A DNA stretch of 64,000 nucleotides from Streptomyces sp. DH41 (GTDB taxonomy: Bacteria > Actinomycetota > Actinomycetes > Streptomycetales > Streptomycetaceae). How positions within the stretch are numbered: position 1 is the first letter of the stretch; each line of letters opens with the position of its first letter. Position numbers and translations under genes: made by a program. Below, piece by piece: positions 52,093-60,372 of this stretch. Below the pieces are notes generated by a model, which was not told where the DNA came from, searched no databases, and saw nothing but the letters and a program-made list of their open reading frames with translations. The DNA lies in the NCBI RefSeq assembly GCF_029813785.1, contig NZ_JARVKY010000005.1:310001-374000 (forward strand), given 5' to 3'.

Positions 52093-53174
52093 CCCTCACC
52101 TACCTCGACCTCACCCCCGATCAGCGGGCCGGCCTCGACGCCCTGCCCTTCGACGGCAACCACCTGGTCAGCGGCCCGCCGGGCAGCGGCAAGAGCCTGC
52201 TGGCGGCACAGCGGGCCGTCATGCTCGCCCTCACCGGAACTCCGGCCGTGGTGCTCACCCGTTCCAACCTGCTGCGCCAGTCGCTGGCCGCGACGGTCCA
52301 CGCCCTGGGCCCCGCCGACCGCAGCGTGCGCGTCACGACCGCACACGCCTGGCTCGCCGAGTGGTACGGCGGCAAGGCTTCGCGCAGCGCCGACGGCTGG
52401 TACGACTGGCACACGCTGTTCGACCGGGCCGCCGACACCGGACCCGTTCCCGGCCTCACCCTGGTCGTCGACGAGGGCCAGGACCTGCCGCCCGAGTTCT
52501 ACCTGCTCTGCCGGATGCTCGGGGCCCGTACGACGGTCTACGCGGACGAATGCCAGCGCCTCACCGAGACCCACTCCACCCTCGCCGAGATCGCCCGGAA
52601 CCTCGGCCGCTGCACCCGGCACGAACTCGACGGCAACCATCGCAACACCGAGCAGATCGCGTCCTTCGCCGCCCACTTCCACACGGGCGCCGGAGCGCCG
52701 GTCCTGCCCGACCGGCAGGGGCCGCCGCCGCGGCTGCACCGCTTCCCCGAGCGCGGCGCCGCGGACCTGCTGGCACTCCTGGCAGAGCGGCGTCCGAAGG
52801 ACACCATCGGCGTGATCGTGGCCTCCAAGCACACCCAGTTCTCACTGCTCGGCAGCCTGGCCCGCCGAGCGCCACGACTGAAGCCCCAGCTCTACACGTC
52901 CGAGGCGAAAGGCGGTCAGTACCGCAACCTCGACCTCGGCCGCCCGGGCATCGTCATCGTCCACCGGGCCAGCGCCAAGGGGCTCGGTTTCGACACGGTC
53001 GTGATTCCCGACACCCACACGGACGCGGCCGGCGACCCCTCCGCCGCCGCCCTGCGCATGACGTACTACGTCCTGGCGACCAGGGCCCGGCGCGAGCTCC
53101 ACCTCGGATACGAGGGGGAGTCGGAGCCCCCGCTGCTGGCCCAGGTGGGCAAGGGCGAACTGATGCGCGGCTGA
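52089..53174 (+). CDS. UvrD-like ATPase closing the DISARM-like operon
   Basis: The 361-residue protein starts at ATG 52089 (ATGA overlap with drmB). It has a compact superfamily 1 motor: HLVSGPPGSGKSLLAAQRA at ~25-43, LVVDEGQDLPPEFYLL near 124, YADECQRLTE (Q/R motif) near 153, VIVHRASAKGLGFDTVVIPD near 289, and VLATRARRELHLGY at the C terminus. At half the size of UvrD it lacks most 1B/2B subdomain sequence. It occupies the position usually held by the phospholipase-D nuclease DrmC in DISARM. No nuclease motif was seen in it. Confidence 0.87.
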   Translation: MTLTYLDLTPDQRAGLDALPFDGNHLVSGPPGSGKSLLAAQRAVMLALTGTPAVVLTRSNLLRQSLAATVHALGPADRSVRVTTAHAWLAEWYGGKASRSADGWYDWHTLFDRAADTGPVPGLTLVVDEGQDLPPEFYLLCRMLGARTTVYADECQRLTETHSTLAEIARNLGRCTRHELDGNHRNTEQIASFAAHFHTGAGAPVLPDRQGPPPRLHRFPERGAADLLALLAERRPKDTIGVIVASKHTQFSLLGSLARRAPRLKPQLYTSEAKGGQYRNLDLGRPGIVIVHRASAKGLGFDTVVIPDTHTDAAGDPSAAALRMTYYVLATRARRELHLGYEGESEPPLLAQVGKGELMRG

Positions 53175-53276
53175 GGGAACGGTCGGAGTGGCGGGACACC
53201 ACCCGAGGGGAGGCGGGCGGCGGGGGCACGACCCGAGGGGGACGTTGATCAGCGGATCCCGGTTAATGCGTACCAT

Positions 53277-53879
53277 GTGCAAGTGCGCAGCAGTGACTAC
53301 AGCATCAGGACAGCGACCCCCGCCGACCTCGACGGCGCCCGGGCCGTCATGCTCGACACCGTCTACCGCGACTTCGGCACCGGGTACGTCCCGCGCTGGC
53401 ACGGTGACATCGTCGACCCGGCCGGGGCGTATCTCGCGTCGGAGCGGCACACGCTGCTCGTCGCGGTCGACGGGGACGGTGAGGTCGTCGCCACGGGTGC
53501 CCTCGACTCCCGGGGGCCCGCGCATCCGCCGAACCCGCGGGAGCTCGCCGAGCGCTACCCCTCCGGCGTGACCGCGCAGCTGCGCCGGATCTACGTCCGG
53601 CCCGAGCACCGTCGGCGTGGGCTGGCGCGGCGGCTCGTCGACGAGCTGCTCGCCTTCGCCGCCGCCGACGGCGGGTACCGGGCCGTGTATCTGCACACCG
53701 ACCCGGCCGTCACCGGTGCCGAGCCCTTCTGGCGGTCGCTCGCCAAGGTCGTGCACGACGAGCGGGAGGACGCCGGGGGCGGGCAGGGGATCGTGCACTT
53801 CGACGTGCCGATGGAGCGAGGGGCGGCGGAACGCGGGACGACGGAGCGAGGGGCGGCGGAACCAAGGGCGGCAAGGTAA
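53277..53879 (+). CDS. GNAT N-acetyltransferase
   Basis: The 200-residue protein starts at GTG 53277. The GNAT core is clear: SIRTATPADLDGARAVMLDT, LRRIYVRPEHRRRGLARRLV (acetyl-CoA-binding R/Q-x-x-G-x-G/A region, ~103-122) and AVYLHTDPAVTGAEPFWRSL. The last ~25 residues are low-complexity repeats (ERGAAERGTTERGAAE). Its stop codon overlaps a palindrome preceding the transporter genes. Substrate unknown. Confidence 0.85.
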   Translation: MQVRSSDYSIRTATPADLDGARAVMLDTVYRDFGTGYVPRWHGDIVDPAGAYLASERHTLLVAVDGDGEVVATGALDSRGPAHPPNPRELAERYPSGVTAQLRRIYVRPEHRRRGLARRLVDELLAFAAADGGYRAVYLHTDPAVTGAEPFWRSLAKVVHDEREDAGGGQGIVHFDVPMERGAAERGTTERGAAEPRAAR

Positions 53880-53895
53880 TGGAAACGGTTGCCAT
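53879..53895. promoter_or_regulatory. Zur-like palindrome before the ABC transporter genes
   Basis: ATGGAAACGGTTGCCAT is a 17-base inverted repeat: ATGGAAAC and GTTGCCAT match at seven of eight arm positions around a central G. Its GAAACGGTT core resembles actinobacterial Zur (zinc uptake regulator) boxes. It begins within the GNAT stop codon and ends 65 bases before the lipoprotein ATG. Confidence 0.5.
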
Positions 53896-53960
53896 GTAGG
53901 CTCCTGCTCGTCGCCGCCATCGCCCGAACCGCTCCCGCACACCCGATCGATCCGAGGACC

Positions 53961-55469
53961 ATGCGCTCCCACCGCCGCTCCCGGCTGCTCGCCCCGCTCC
54001 TGCTCATCCCGCTGATATCCAGCTGCTTCGCGTCGGGCGGCGGCAGCGACGACTCCGGATCCGGCGACGAGGACGGTGACGGCTCCCGTCTCCGCGTCGC
54101 CCTCGCCTTCCCGCCCGCCGAGAACCTCTCGCCCTACGGCGCCGACGCCACCCTCCTCAGCCGCCTCGCGGTCACCGAGGGCCTCACCGCGCTCGACGCC
54201 AACGGCAGTGCCGCGCCCGCGCTCGCCGAGTCCTGGCGGCGGGACGGTGAGAAGGCGTGGGAGTTCACCCTGCGCGACGCCACCTTCCAGGACGGCACCG
54301 ACGTCACCCCGGCCGCCGTCGCCGACTCCCTCACCCACGCCACCGACGCCGAGCCCGCGCCCGCCGCCCTGGCCGGCGTCACCCTCACCGCCAAGGCCCA
54401 GGGCGAGCGAGTCGTCCGGATCACCACCGCCGAGCCCGACCCCGTGCTGCCGCTGCGACTCTCCAGCCCCAGCCTCGCCGTCCTCTCCGCCAAGGCCTAC
54501 GCCGACAAGAACCGCGTCGACCCCGTCGGCACCGCCACCGGCCCCTTCGAGCTGACCAAGGTCAACGGCGCCACCTCCGCCTCCCTCGACCGGTTCGACG
54601 ACTACTGGGGCGGCCGCGCCCAGGCCTCCGGAATCGACGCGCGCTTCATCGCCGACGGCACCGCCCGCGCCAACGCCCTGCGGACCGGCGAGCTCGACAT
54701 CGCCGAGGCCGTCCCCGTCTCCCAGGCGGCGACCCTCGACGAGGACACCCGGCGCGACACCGCCACCACCCGGACCACCAGCCTGCTCTTCAACGCCTCC
54801 TCCGGGCCCCTCAAGGACGCCGGGCTGCGGGCCGCCGCCCGCGGAGCCGTCGACACCTCCGTGTTCGCCAAGGACGTGTACGAGGGGTACGCCGACCCCG
54901 GTGCCGGTATCTACGGGCCCGCCGTGACCTGGGCCGACGGGAAGCGGACCGCGCCCGTCGGACGTGCGGCGGCCGGCAAGGCCGACGGGGCCACCATCAA
55001 CCTCGCCACCTACGACAACCGGCCCGAGCTGCCGGAGGTCGCCCAGGTCGTCAAGCAGCAGCTGGAGAAGGCCGGGTTCAAGGTGAAGCTCACCGTCCGC
55101 GAGTACTCGCGGCTGGAGGGGGACGCCCTGGCGGGGAAGTTCGACGCCTTCGTGCTGGCCCGGAACACCCTCCTCGACACCGGTGACCCCGTCGCCGTCC
55201 TCGCCAGCGACTACACCTGCGACGGCGGCTTCAACATCGCCCAGCTGTGCGACAAGGACGTCGACCGCGCCGTCGCCGAGGCCGAGAAGATCGCCGACAC
55301 CGCGAAGCGGCAGGACGCCGCCATGGCCGCCGAGGCCCGCATCCTCGGCAGCGACGCCGTCGTGCCGCTCGTGCACCAGCGGATCATCACCGGCGTCGGC
55401 AGCTCCGTACAGGGCGTGATCCTCGACCCGTACGAGCGCACCCTCGTCGGCACCGGCACGCGGCGCTGA
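53961..55469 (+). CDS. Peptide/nickel-type ABC substrate-binding lipoprotein
   Basis: The 502-residue protein starts at ATG 53961 (GAGGACC upstream). It has a lipoprotein signal with lipobox LISSC (Cys22) and a Gly/Ser/Asp linker, then the SBP_bac_5 fold (DppA/NikA/CntA type): AVTEGLTALDANGSAAPALA, SWRRDGEKAWEFTLRD, TGPFELTKVNG and a C-terminal lobe with AVLASDYTCDGGFNIAQLC. Substrates of this class include peptides and metal chelates. It is followed after 3 bases by the fused permease. Confidence 0.92.
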   Translation: MRSHRRSRLLAPLLLIPLISSCFASGGGSDDSGSGDEDGDGSRLRVALAFPPAENLSPYGADATLLSRLAVTEGLTALDANGSAAPALAESWRRDGEKAWEFTLRDATFQDGTDVTPAAVADSLTHATDAEPAPAALAGVTLTAKAQGERVVRITTAEPDPVLPLRLSSPSLAVLSAKAYADKNRVDPVGTATGPFELTKVNGATSASLDRFDDYWGGRAQASGIDARFIADGTARANALRTGELDIAEAVPVSQAATLDEDTRRDTATTRTTSLLFNASSGPLKDAGLRAAARGAVDTSVFAKDVYEGYADPGAGIYGPAVTWADGKRTAPVGRAAAGKADGATINLATYDNRPELPEVAQVVKQQLEKAGFKVKLTVREYSRLEGDALAGKFDAFVLARNTLLDTGDPVAVLASDYTCDGGFNIAQLCDKDVDRAVAEAEKIADTAKRQDAAMAAEARILGSDAVVPLVHQRIITGVGSSVQGVILDPYERTLVGTGTRR

Positions 55470-55472
55470 CCC

Positions 55473-57311
55473 GTGCGGCAGCGGGTGGCCACCGTTGCGT
55501 GGCGGATCGTCCTCGCGGCCGGGCTGGTGTGCGGGATCGGGCTGCTGCCGTGGCTGACGCGGACCGATCCGGCGTACACCGTTCTCAAGGCGCGGTCGGC
55601 CGAGCGTGACCCCACACCCGAGGTGCTCGCCGACATCCGCGCGCAGCTCGGGCTCGACGACGGGCCGCTGCACCTGCTCGGACAGTGGCTCGGCGGACTC
55701 GTGCGCGGTGACGCCGGACAGTCGTGGATCTCCGGGAGCGACGTCCTGCCCGACGTGCTCCAAGCGCTCGGTGCCTCCCTGCTGCTCATGGCCGTCGCGC
55801 TCCTCGTCGCCGCCCTCACCGCCGGGCTCATCTGCGCGCGCACGCTGCGGCTGGGCGCCCGGCGGCGGCTCGGTGGGAAGCGGCGCGGCGGCAGCGCCTC
55901 CGCCGTGATCGCCTCGCTGCCCGAGTTCCTCGTCGCCTCCGTGCTCGCCACCGTCGTCGGGGTGCAGCTGGGGTGGCTGCCCGCCCTGGGGTGGTACGGG
56001 CCGCAGTGGACCGTACTGCCCGCGCTCGCCCTCGGGCTGCCCGCCGGGGCCGTGCTCGGGCGGCTGCTCGACGATCTGCTGCCCGGCGCGTTCGGCGAAC
56101 CGTGGGCGCTGGCCGCCGCCGCCCGGGGACTGACCGGACGGCGCGTCGCACGGCAGGCGTTGCGGCGGTGCGTACCCGCGTTGCTGCCCAACCTCGGGTT
56201 GTTCGTCGTCGGGCTGACCGGTGGCGCCGTCGCCGTCGAGCAGGTCTTCGACATCCCCGGGCTCGGCCGGACCACCCTCCAGGCCGCCCTCGCCCAGGAC
56301 CTGCCCGTCCTCCAGGCCGGCACCCTCGCCCTCGTGCTCCTCGCCGCGCTCGCGACCGGTGCCACCCGCGTCGCCGCCCGTCTGCTCACCGGACCCGCCC
56401 TGCGCGACGGCGCCCTCTCCTCCCTGCACCGGCCCGCCCCGCCCGCCGGCGGGCTGCTGCCCCTCCTCTACGGCGCCGTCCTGCTCGTCGTCGTCGGGTT
56501 CGGGCTGACCCGCGATCCGCTCGCGCTCAGCACCGGGGAGCGGCTGCGTGCGCCCTCCCTCGACCATCCCTTCGGCACCGACGCCCTCGGGCGCGACCTG
56601 CTCGCCCGCGTCGGCCACGGGGCCCTGGACACGCTGCTCCTCGCGTCCGCCATCAGCGTCGCCGCGCTGCTCGCGGGCGTACTCCTCGGGCTCGTGCCCC
56701 GCGTCTCCGCGCCGCTCGTCGACACGGTCAACGCCGTCCCGCCCGTGCTCGCCGCCCTCCTCGTCACCGCCGTCGCGGGGAGCGGGGCGGCCACACCCGC
56801 GCTCGCCGTGGGCGCCGTGGCCTGGGCGCCGCTCGCCGCGCACACCTCGGCGCTGCTGCGCCAGGAACGCGCCACCCTGCACATCACCGCCACCCAAGGG
56901 CTGGGCGCGGGACGGTGGTACCTGCTGCGGCGCGAACTCCTCCCCGCCGTGCTGCCGCCCGTCCTGCGCCACGCCCTGCTGCGGCTGCCCGGCGTCGCCC
57001 TCGCGCTCGCCTCGCTCGGCTTCCTCGGCCTGGGCGCCCAGCCGCCGTCCCCCGAGTGGGGCCTGCTCCTCGCCGAGAACCAGCCCTACGCCGAGCGCGC
57101 CCCCTGGGCCGTCCTCGCCCCCGCCGCCGTACTCGCCCTGCTCGGCGCGCTGGCCGTCACCGCGGCGGGCGGACTGCGCCGGCCGCGACGACGGGCGGGG
57201 CGACCAGCGGACCGGCGGCTTGAGCGACGGCCGGGTCGGCGGTCTCGTCGTACGGCCTCGGTCGCGGACGACCAGCCCACCGCGGGGAAGGAACCGGCCG
57301 GAATCCGATGA
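55473..57311 (+). CDS. Fused two-domain ABC permease (DppB + DppC-like)
   Basis: The 612-residue protein starts at GTG 55473. The N-terminal half is a DppB/NikB-type permease (RAQLGLDDGPLHLLGQWLGG; EPWALAAAARGLTGRRVARQ as EAA loop). The C-terminal half is DppC-like (HPFGTDALGRDLLARVGHGA; HITATQGLGAGRWYLLRREL as second EAA loop; PEWGLLLAENQ). Normally these are two genes; here one chain. No ATP-binding protein is encoded nearby, so a shared ATPase from elsewhere is needed. Its stop overlaps the MFS start. Confidence 0.9.
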   Translation: MRQRVATVAWRIVLAAGLVCGIGLLPWLTRTDPAYTVLKARSAERDPTPEVLADIRAQLGLDDGPLHLLGQWLGGLVRGDAGQSWISGSDVLPDVLQALGASLLLMAVALLVAALTAGLICARTLRLGARRRLGGKRRGGSASAVIASLPEFLVASVLATVVGVQLGWLPALGWYGPQWTVLPALALGLPAGAVLGRLLDDLLPGAFGEPWALAAAARGLTGRRVARQALRRCVPALLPNLGLFVVGLTGGAVAVEQVFDIPGLGRTTLQAALAQDLPVLQAGTLALVLLAALATGATRVAARLLTGPALRDGALSSLHRPAPPAGGLLPLLYGAVLLVVVGFGLTRDPLALSTGERLRAPSLDHPFGTDALGRDLLARVGHGALDTLLLASAISVAALLAGVLLGLVPRVSAPLVDTVNAVPPVLAALLVTAVAGSGAATPALAVGAVAWAPLAAHTSALLRQERATLHITATQGLGAGRWYLLRRELLPAVLPPVLRHALLRLPGVALALASLGFLGLGAQPPSPEWGLLLAENQPYAERAPWAVLAPAAVLALLGALAVTAAGGLRRPRRRAGRPADRRLERRPGRRSRRTASVADDQPTAGKEPAGIR

Positions 57312-58543
57312 CGCACACATCCACCGGCCGGCCCGCGAAGGTTTCCGGCGGCCGCGGTGCCCCGCTCTCCCCGCTGCTCCGCCTGCTCATCCTCACCCAA
57401 CTCGCCTTCAACATCGGCTTCTTCGCCGTACTGCCCTTCCTCTCCGAGCATCTGGGCGGGGCCATCGGCATGGCGGGGTGGCTGGTCGGGTTCGTGCTCG
57501 GGCTGCGGACCTTCAGCCAGCAGGGGCTGTTCGTGGTCGGCGGGGCGCTGGCCGACCGGTACGGCATCCGGCCCGTCGTGCTCGCCGGGTGCGTGCTGCG
57601 GATCGCCGGGTTCGCGTGGCTCGGCTTCGCCGAGCGGACCTGGGCGGTCGTCGGGGCGGTGCTGCTGATCGGGTTCGCCGCCGCGCTCTTCTCGCCGGCC
57701 GTCGAGTCCGAGGTCGCCCGGCAGGCCGTGACCTGGGAGGAGGAGGGCGGAGGGGACCGGACCCGGGTGCTCGCGCTGTTCACCGTCGCCGGGCAGGCGG
57801 GGGCGTTCGTCGGGCCGCTGCTGGGTGCCCTGCTGCTCGCCGTCGACTTCCGTACCGCGTGTCTGGCCGGGGCCGGGGTCTTCGTGCTCGTCCTCGCCGG
57901 GCACGCGTGGCTGCTGCCGCAGCACATCCCCGGGCGGGCGCGGGTCCGGGCCAGGGGCGGGGCGCGGCTGCTGCTGCGCAACCGGCGTTTCCTCGCGCTG
58001 TGCTGTGCGTACGGCGCCTATCTGCTCGCCTACAACCAGCTCTATCTGGCACTGCCCGCCGAGGTGGAGCGGGCCGCCGGTTCGCAGGCGCCGCTGGCCT
58101 GGCTGTTCGCCCTGTCCTCGCTGCTGGTGGTGACCGCGCAGTTGCCGGTGACCCGGTGGGCGGGGGAGCGGCTGGCGCCGCGCCGGTCGATGGTGGCGGG
58201 GCTGACGCTGATCGCGGCCGGCTTCGCCGTCGTTGCGCTCGCCCGGCCCGCCGGATGGACGGGGACGAGCGGGCTGGTGCCCGCCGCCGGGTTCGTCGTC
58301 CTGCTCACCCTCGGGCAGATGCTCGTCGCGCCAGTCGCCCGTGCCTGGGTGCCGGACCTCGCCGAGGAGGGGCGGCTCGGGCTGTACACGGGCGCGCTGT
58401 CCTCGGTCTCCGGGCTCATCGTGCTCGCCGGCAGCTCCGCGACCGGCCTGCTGCTGGACAGCGGGCTGCCGCCCGCCGTGCCGTGGCTGGTCCTGGCCGT
58501 CGTACCGCTGGCGGCGGTGGGGTTGCTGCCTCGGCGCCACTGA
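57308..58543 (+). CDS. MFS transporter (exporter-like)
   Basis: The 411-residue protein starts at an ATG overlapping the permease stop (ATGA). Twelve hydrophobic segments are visible. The loop 2-3 motif GALADRYGIRPVVLAG (MFS motif A) is near residue 80 and RWAGERLAPRRSMVAG gives the second-half copy. Tight coupling to a peptide/nickel importer recalls CntA-F/CntE-type opine metallophore systems, where an MFS protein exports the chelator. Confidence 0.9.
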   Translation: MTHTSTGRPAKVSGGRGAPLSPLLRLLILTQLAFNIGFFAVLPFLSEHLGGAIGMAGWLVGFVLGLRTFSQQGLFVVGGALADRYGIRPVVLAGCVLRIAGFAWLGFAERTWAVVGAVLLIGFAAALFSPAVESEVARQAVTWEEEGGGDRTRVLALFTVAGQAGAFVGPLLGALLLAVDFRTACLAGAGVFVLVLAGHAWLLPQHIPGRARVRARGGARLLLRNRRFLALCCAYGAYLLAYNQLYLALPAEVERAAGSQAPLAWLFALSSLLVVTAQLPVTRWAGERLAPRRSMVAGLTLIAAGFAVVALARPAGWTGTSGLVPAAGFVVLLTLGQMLVAPVARAWVPDLAEEGRLGLYTGALSSVSGLIVLAGSSATGLLLDSGLPPAVPWLVLAVVPLAAVGLLPRRH

Positions 58544-58600
58544 GTCCTTCGGGGTTCGCCCGGCTCGGGCGGCCGCGCCGTGTCACCGCGGCCCGCGGGT

Positions 58601-58643
58601 CGGCGACGTGCGGATCGGCGACGTGCGGATCGGCGACGTGCGG
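58601..58643. repeat. Three 15-bp tandem repeats, gene-free zone after MFS gene
   Basis: Units CGGCGACGTGCGGAT repeat at 58601, 58616 and 58631 (last truncated). They lie in the 469-base gap (58544-59012), in which no gene was recognised on either strand. Confidence 0.8.
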
Positions 58644-58645
58644 TC

Positions 58646-58718
58646 GGTCCGTCGTGGTGCCGCTTCGGCGGTCGGTCCGTCGTGGTGCCGCTGCGACGAG
58701 CGGTCCGTCGTGGTGCCG
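58646..58718. repeat. Three direct repeats with a 28-bp period
   Basis: GGTCCGTCGTGGTGCCG occurs at 58646, 58674 and 58702, each 28 bases apart, immediately after the 15-bp repeats. Intervening 11-base spacers differ slightly. No cas genes or longer array are present, so it is not a CRISPR array. Confidence 0.8.
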
Positions 58719-58895
58719 TTTCGAGCGGCCCGATGTGATGAGATGCCCGGCATACGCCCAGCTCGCACCCGTACCCAAGACTTCTGTCCCTGAAGCCGCG
58801 TACCTCCGCTCGACGTTTACGCCTCGGTGCGCCAGGCGCACCGGCGGACCAGGCATTGAATGCCGTGCGTAGCGGACCGAATACTCGTGGTGAGT

Positions 58896-60263
58896 TCAGC
58901 TGTATGGCTGTACCGCCGCACAGACCTCTGGCCACGCACAGTGCCTCTCGGGCCCCCTTGCGTCCGGCCCGTCATGCGGGCGAGGAGGTCGCGTCTCCCT
59001 ACGGAGGAGAAGATGACGGACATCACCAAGATCAGCGTCCAGTTGTACACGGCGACCGACGCGGGAGCCGGCACCGACGGGTTCGTGTACGTCGGGATCG
59101 CCGGCCGGGAGTTCCACGTGGACGCCTCCCGCAACGACTTCGAAGCCGGTGACCAGTTCACCTACATCTTCGGCGACGGCGCCAACGTCCTGGACGACGC
59201 TCGCAACGACCCGCGCCTGCCCCGGCTCGACACCGACGACGCCGACCGGTACCCCGTCTACGTCCGCTTCTCGGGCAAGGACAACGACGACGACTGGTGC
59301 CTGGAAAGGGTGACCGTCACCGTCAACCCGGGCGGCTCCGGAACGCGCACCTACGACAACCCGCGGCTCGCCGGAAGCGGAAACGACCAGAAGATCTGGC
59401 TCGGCAAGCGCTTCGGCAACACCGTCCAGCTCAGGCGCGTCTGACACACGCGTCCACCTCCCGCGCCGTGCGACGAGCCCTGCCGTCCGGTTCAAGGTTC
59501 GCGCCGGCGCCGCCGGGGCGTCGTCCCGCACCCGCGACGTCCGCCGCCACAGCCACAGCACATCCCGGCCGAAGGACCACACCAGCAGACCGAGCGCGGC
59601 CAGTACCACCCCGGCGTTCGCCGTCCGCGGCAGCAGGTCCGCGCCCGCGAGCAGCAGCAACACGCCTTGCAGCGCGGCCACCGTCTTGCGGGCCGTGCTC
59701 GGCGGCAGCGGGGCGGTCAGCCACGGCCACACGCGGGCGGCGGCGACGAACACGTAGCGCATGCCGCCGATCAGCAGCACCCACGGGCCCAGGTCCATCG
59801 CGACGTACACGCTGAGCACCAGGATCAGGAACGCGTCGACCTCCATGTCGAAGCGGGCGCCCAGCGCCGACGACGTGCCCGTGCGGCGGGCGACCTTGCC
59901 GTCCACGCCGTCCAGGATCAGGGCCACGGCCGTCAGGCCGACGAGGAGGGAGACGGGCGGTGCGCCGCGGAAGGAGTCCGCGACCAGGGCCGTGACCCCG
60001 CCGACCAGGGTCGCCCGGCCGAGGGTGACCCGGTTGGCCGGGCCGAAGGACGGCAGCCGGGAACGGCGCAGGGCCCGGGAGAGCACCGCCCATGACGCGA
60101 GTGCGAAGGCCAGGCCGGTCAGCCGGCCCGCGGTGCCCATGCCGAGCGCGGTACCGAGCAGCGTGAGCAGGAGGATCTGTACGGCCGCCCCCACCGCTGT
60201 CTCCTGCTGAACGGGCCTCGCGTCGTAAGCGTCGTAGGCGTCGTACGTGTTGTTCAGGGCCAC
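58896..60263 (-). CDS. CDP-alcohol phosphatidyltransferase; 3' end overlaps the PLAT gene
   Basis: The gene starts at GTG 60263 after GGAGGG (N terminus VALNNTYDAYDAYDARPVQQ). The membrane enzyme has the CDP-alcohol phosphotransferase signature DGVDGKVARRTGTSSALGAR followed by FDMEVD at ~115-140, matching DGx2ARx8Gx3Dx3D, with several hydrophobic helices around it. The native chain should end near base 59440 (VARRGRWTRV), but no in-frame stop occurs until 58896, so ~180 extra codons run antisense through the PLAT-like gene. Either the stop was lost or there is a frameshift. It would transfer a phospho-alcohol to a lipid or polyol in the pathway encoded to the right. Confidence 0.65.
   Translation of the reverse strand: MALNNTYDAYDAYDARPVQQETAVGAAVQILLLTLLGTALGMGTAGRLTGLAFALASWAVLSRALRRSRLPSFGPANRVTLGRATLVGGVTALVADSFRGAPPVSLLVGLTAVALILDGVDGKVARRTGTSSALGARFDMEVDAFLILVLSVYVAMDLGPWVLLIGGMRYVFVAAARVWPWLTAPLPPSTARKTVAALQGVLLLLAGADLLPRTANAGVVLAALGLLVWSFGRDVLWLWRRTSRVRDDAPAAPARTLNRTAGLVARRGRWTRVSDAPELDGVAEALAEPDLLVVSASGEPRVVVGARSGAARVDGDGHPFQAPVVVVVLAREADVDGVPVGVVGVEPGQARVVASVVQDVGAVAEDVGELVTGFEVVAGGVHVELPAGDPDVHEPVGAGSRVGRRVQLDADLGDVRHLLLRRETRPPRPHDGPDARGPERHCAWPEVCAAVQPYS
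59013..59444 (+). CDS. PLAT/LH2-like domain protein
   Basis: The 143-residue protein starts at ATG 59013 behind a strong AGGAGGAG. The sequence KISVQLYTATDAGAGTDGFV, AGREFHVDASRNDFEAGD, RFSGKDNDDDWCLERVTVT and GKRFGNTVQLRR follows the PLAT/LH2 beta-sandwich pattern (DAGTDG calcium-like loop, W in the late strand). No signal peptide. Such domains bind lipids or proteins. It is antisense to the extended end of the phosphatidyltransferase frame. Confidence 0.75.
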   Translation: MTDITKISVQLYTATDAGAGTDGFVYVGIAGREFHVDASRNDFEAGDQFTYIFGDGANVLDDARNDPRLPRLDTDDADRYPVYVRFSGKDNDDDWCLERVTVTVNPGGSGTRTYDNPRLAGSGNDQKIWLGKRFGNTVQLRRV

Positions 60264-60372
60264 CGAACACCCTCCGGCCGAGTGACAGAGTCGATCAACG
60301 CCGCTACCTTGTGCGCGGCTCGTGCATCCCTCGGTACGTGGGCGGCTTCCCGATCGTTCAGGAGGACATCCG

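Noticed and set aside
52089..53174. Calling this gene drmC because of its position
   Set aside because: It has SF1 helicase motifs and no phospholipase-D HxK motifs, so the symbol would be misleading.
52842..57320. A 1492-codon minus-strand open frame through the GNAT, ABC and MFS genes
   Set aside because: Its Gly/Glu/Pro-rich composition has no domain; the plus-strand genes are clear families with ribosome-binding sites and a lipobox.
58646..58718. Regularly spaced repeats considered as a CRISPR array
   Set aside because: Only three 17-bp repeats with 11-bp spacers and no cas genes.
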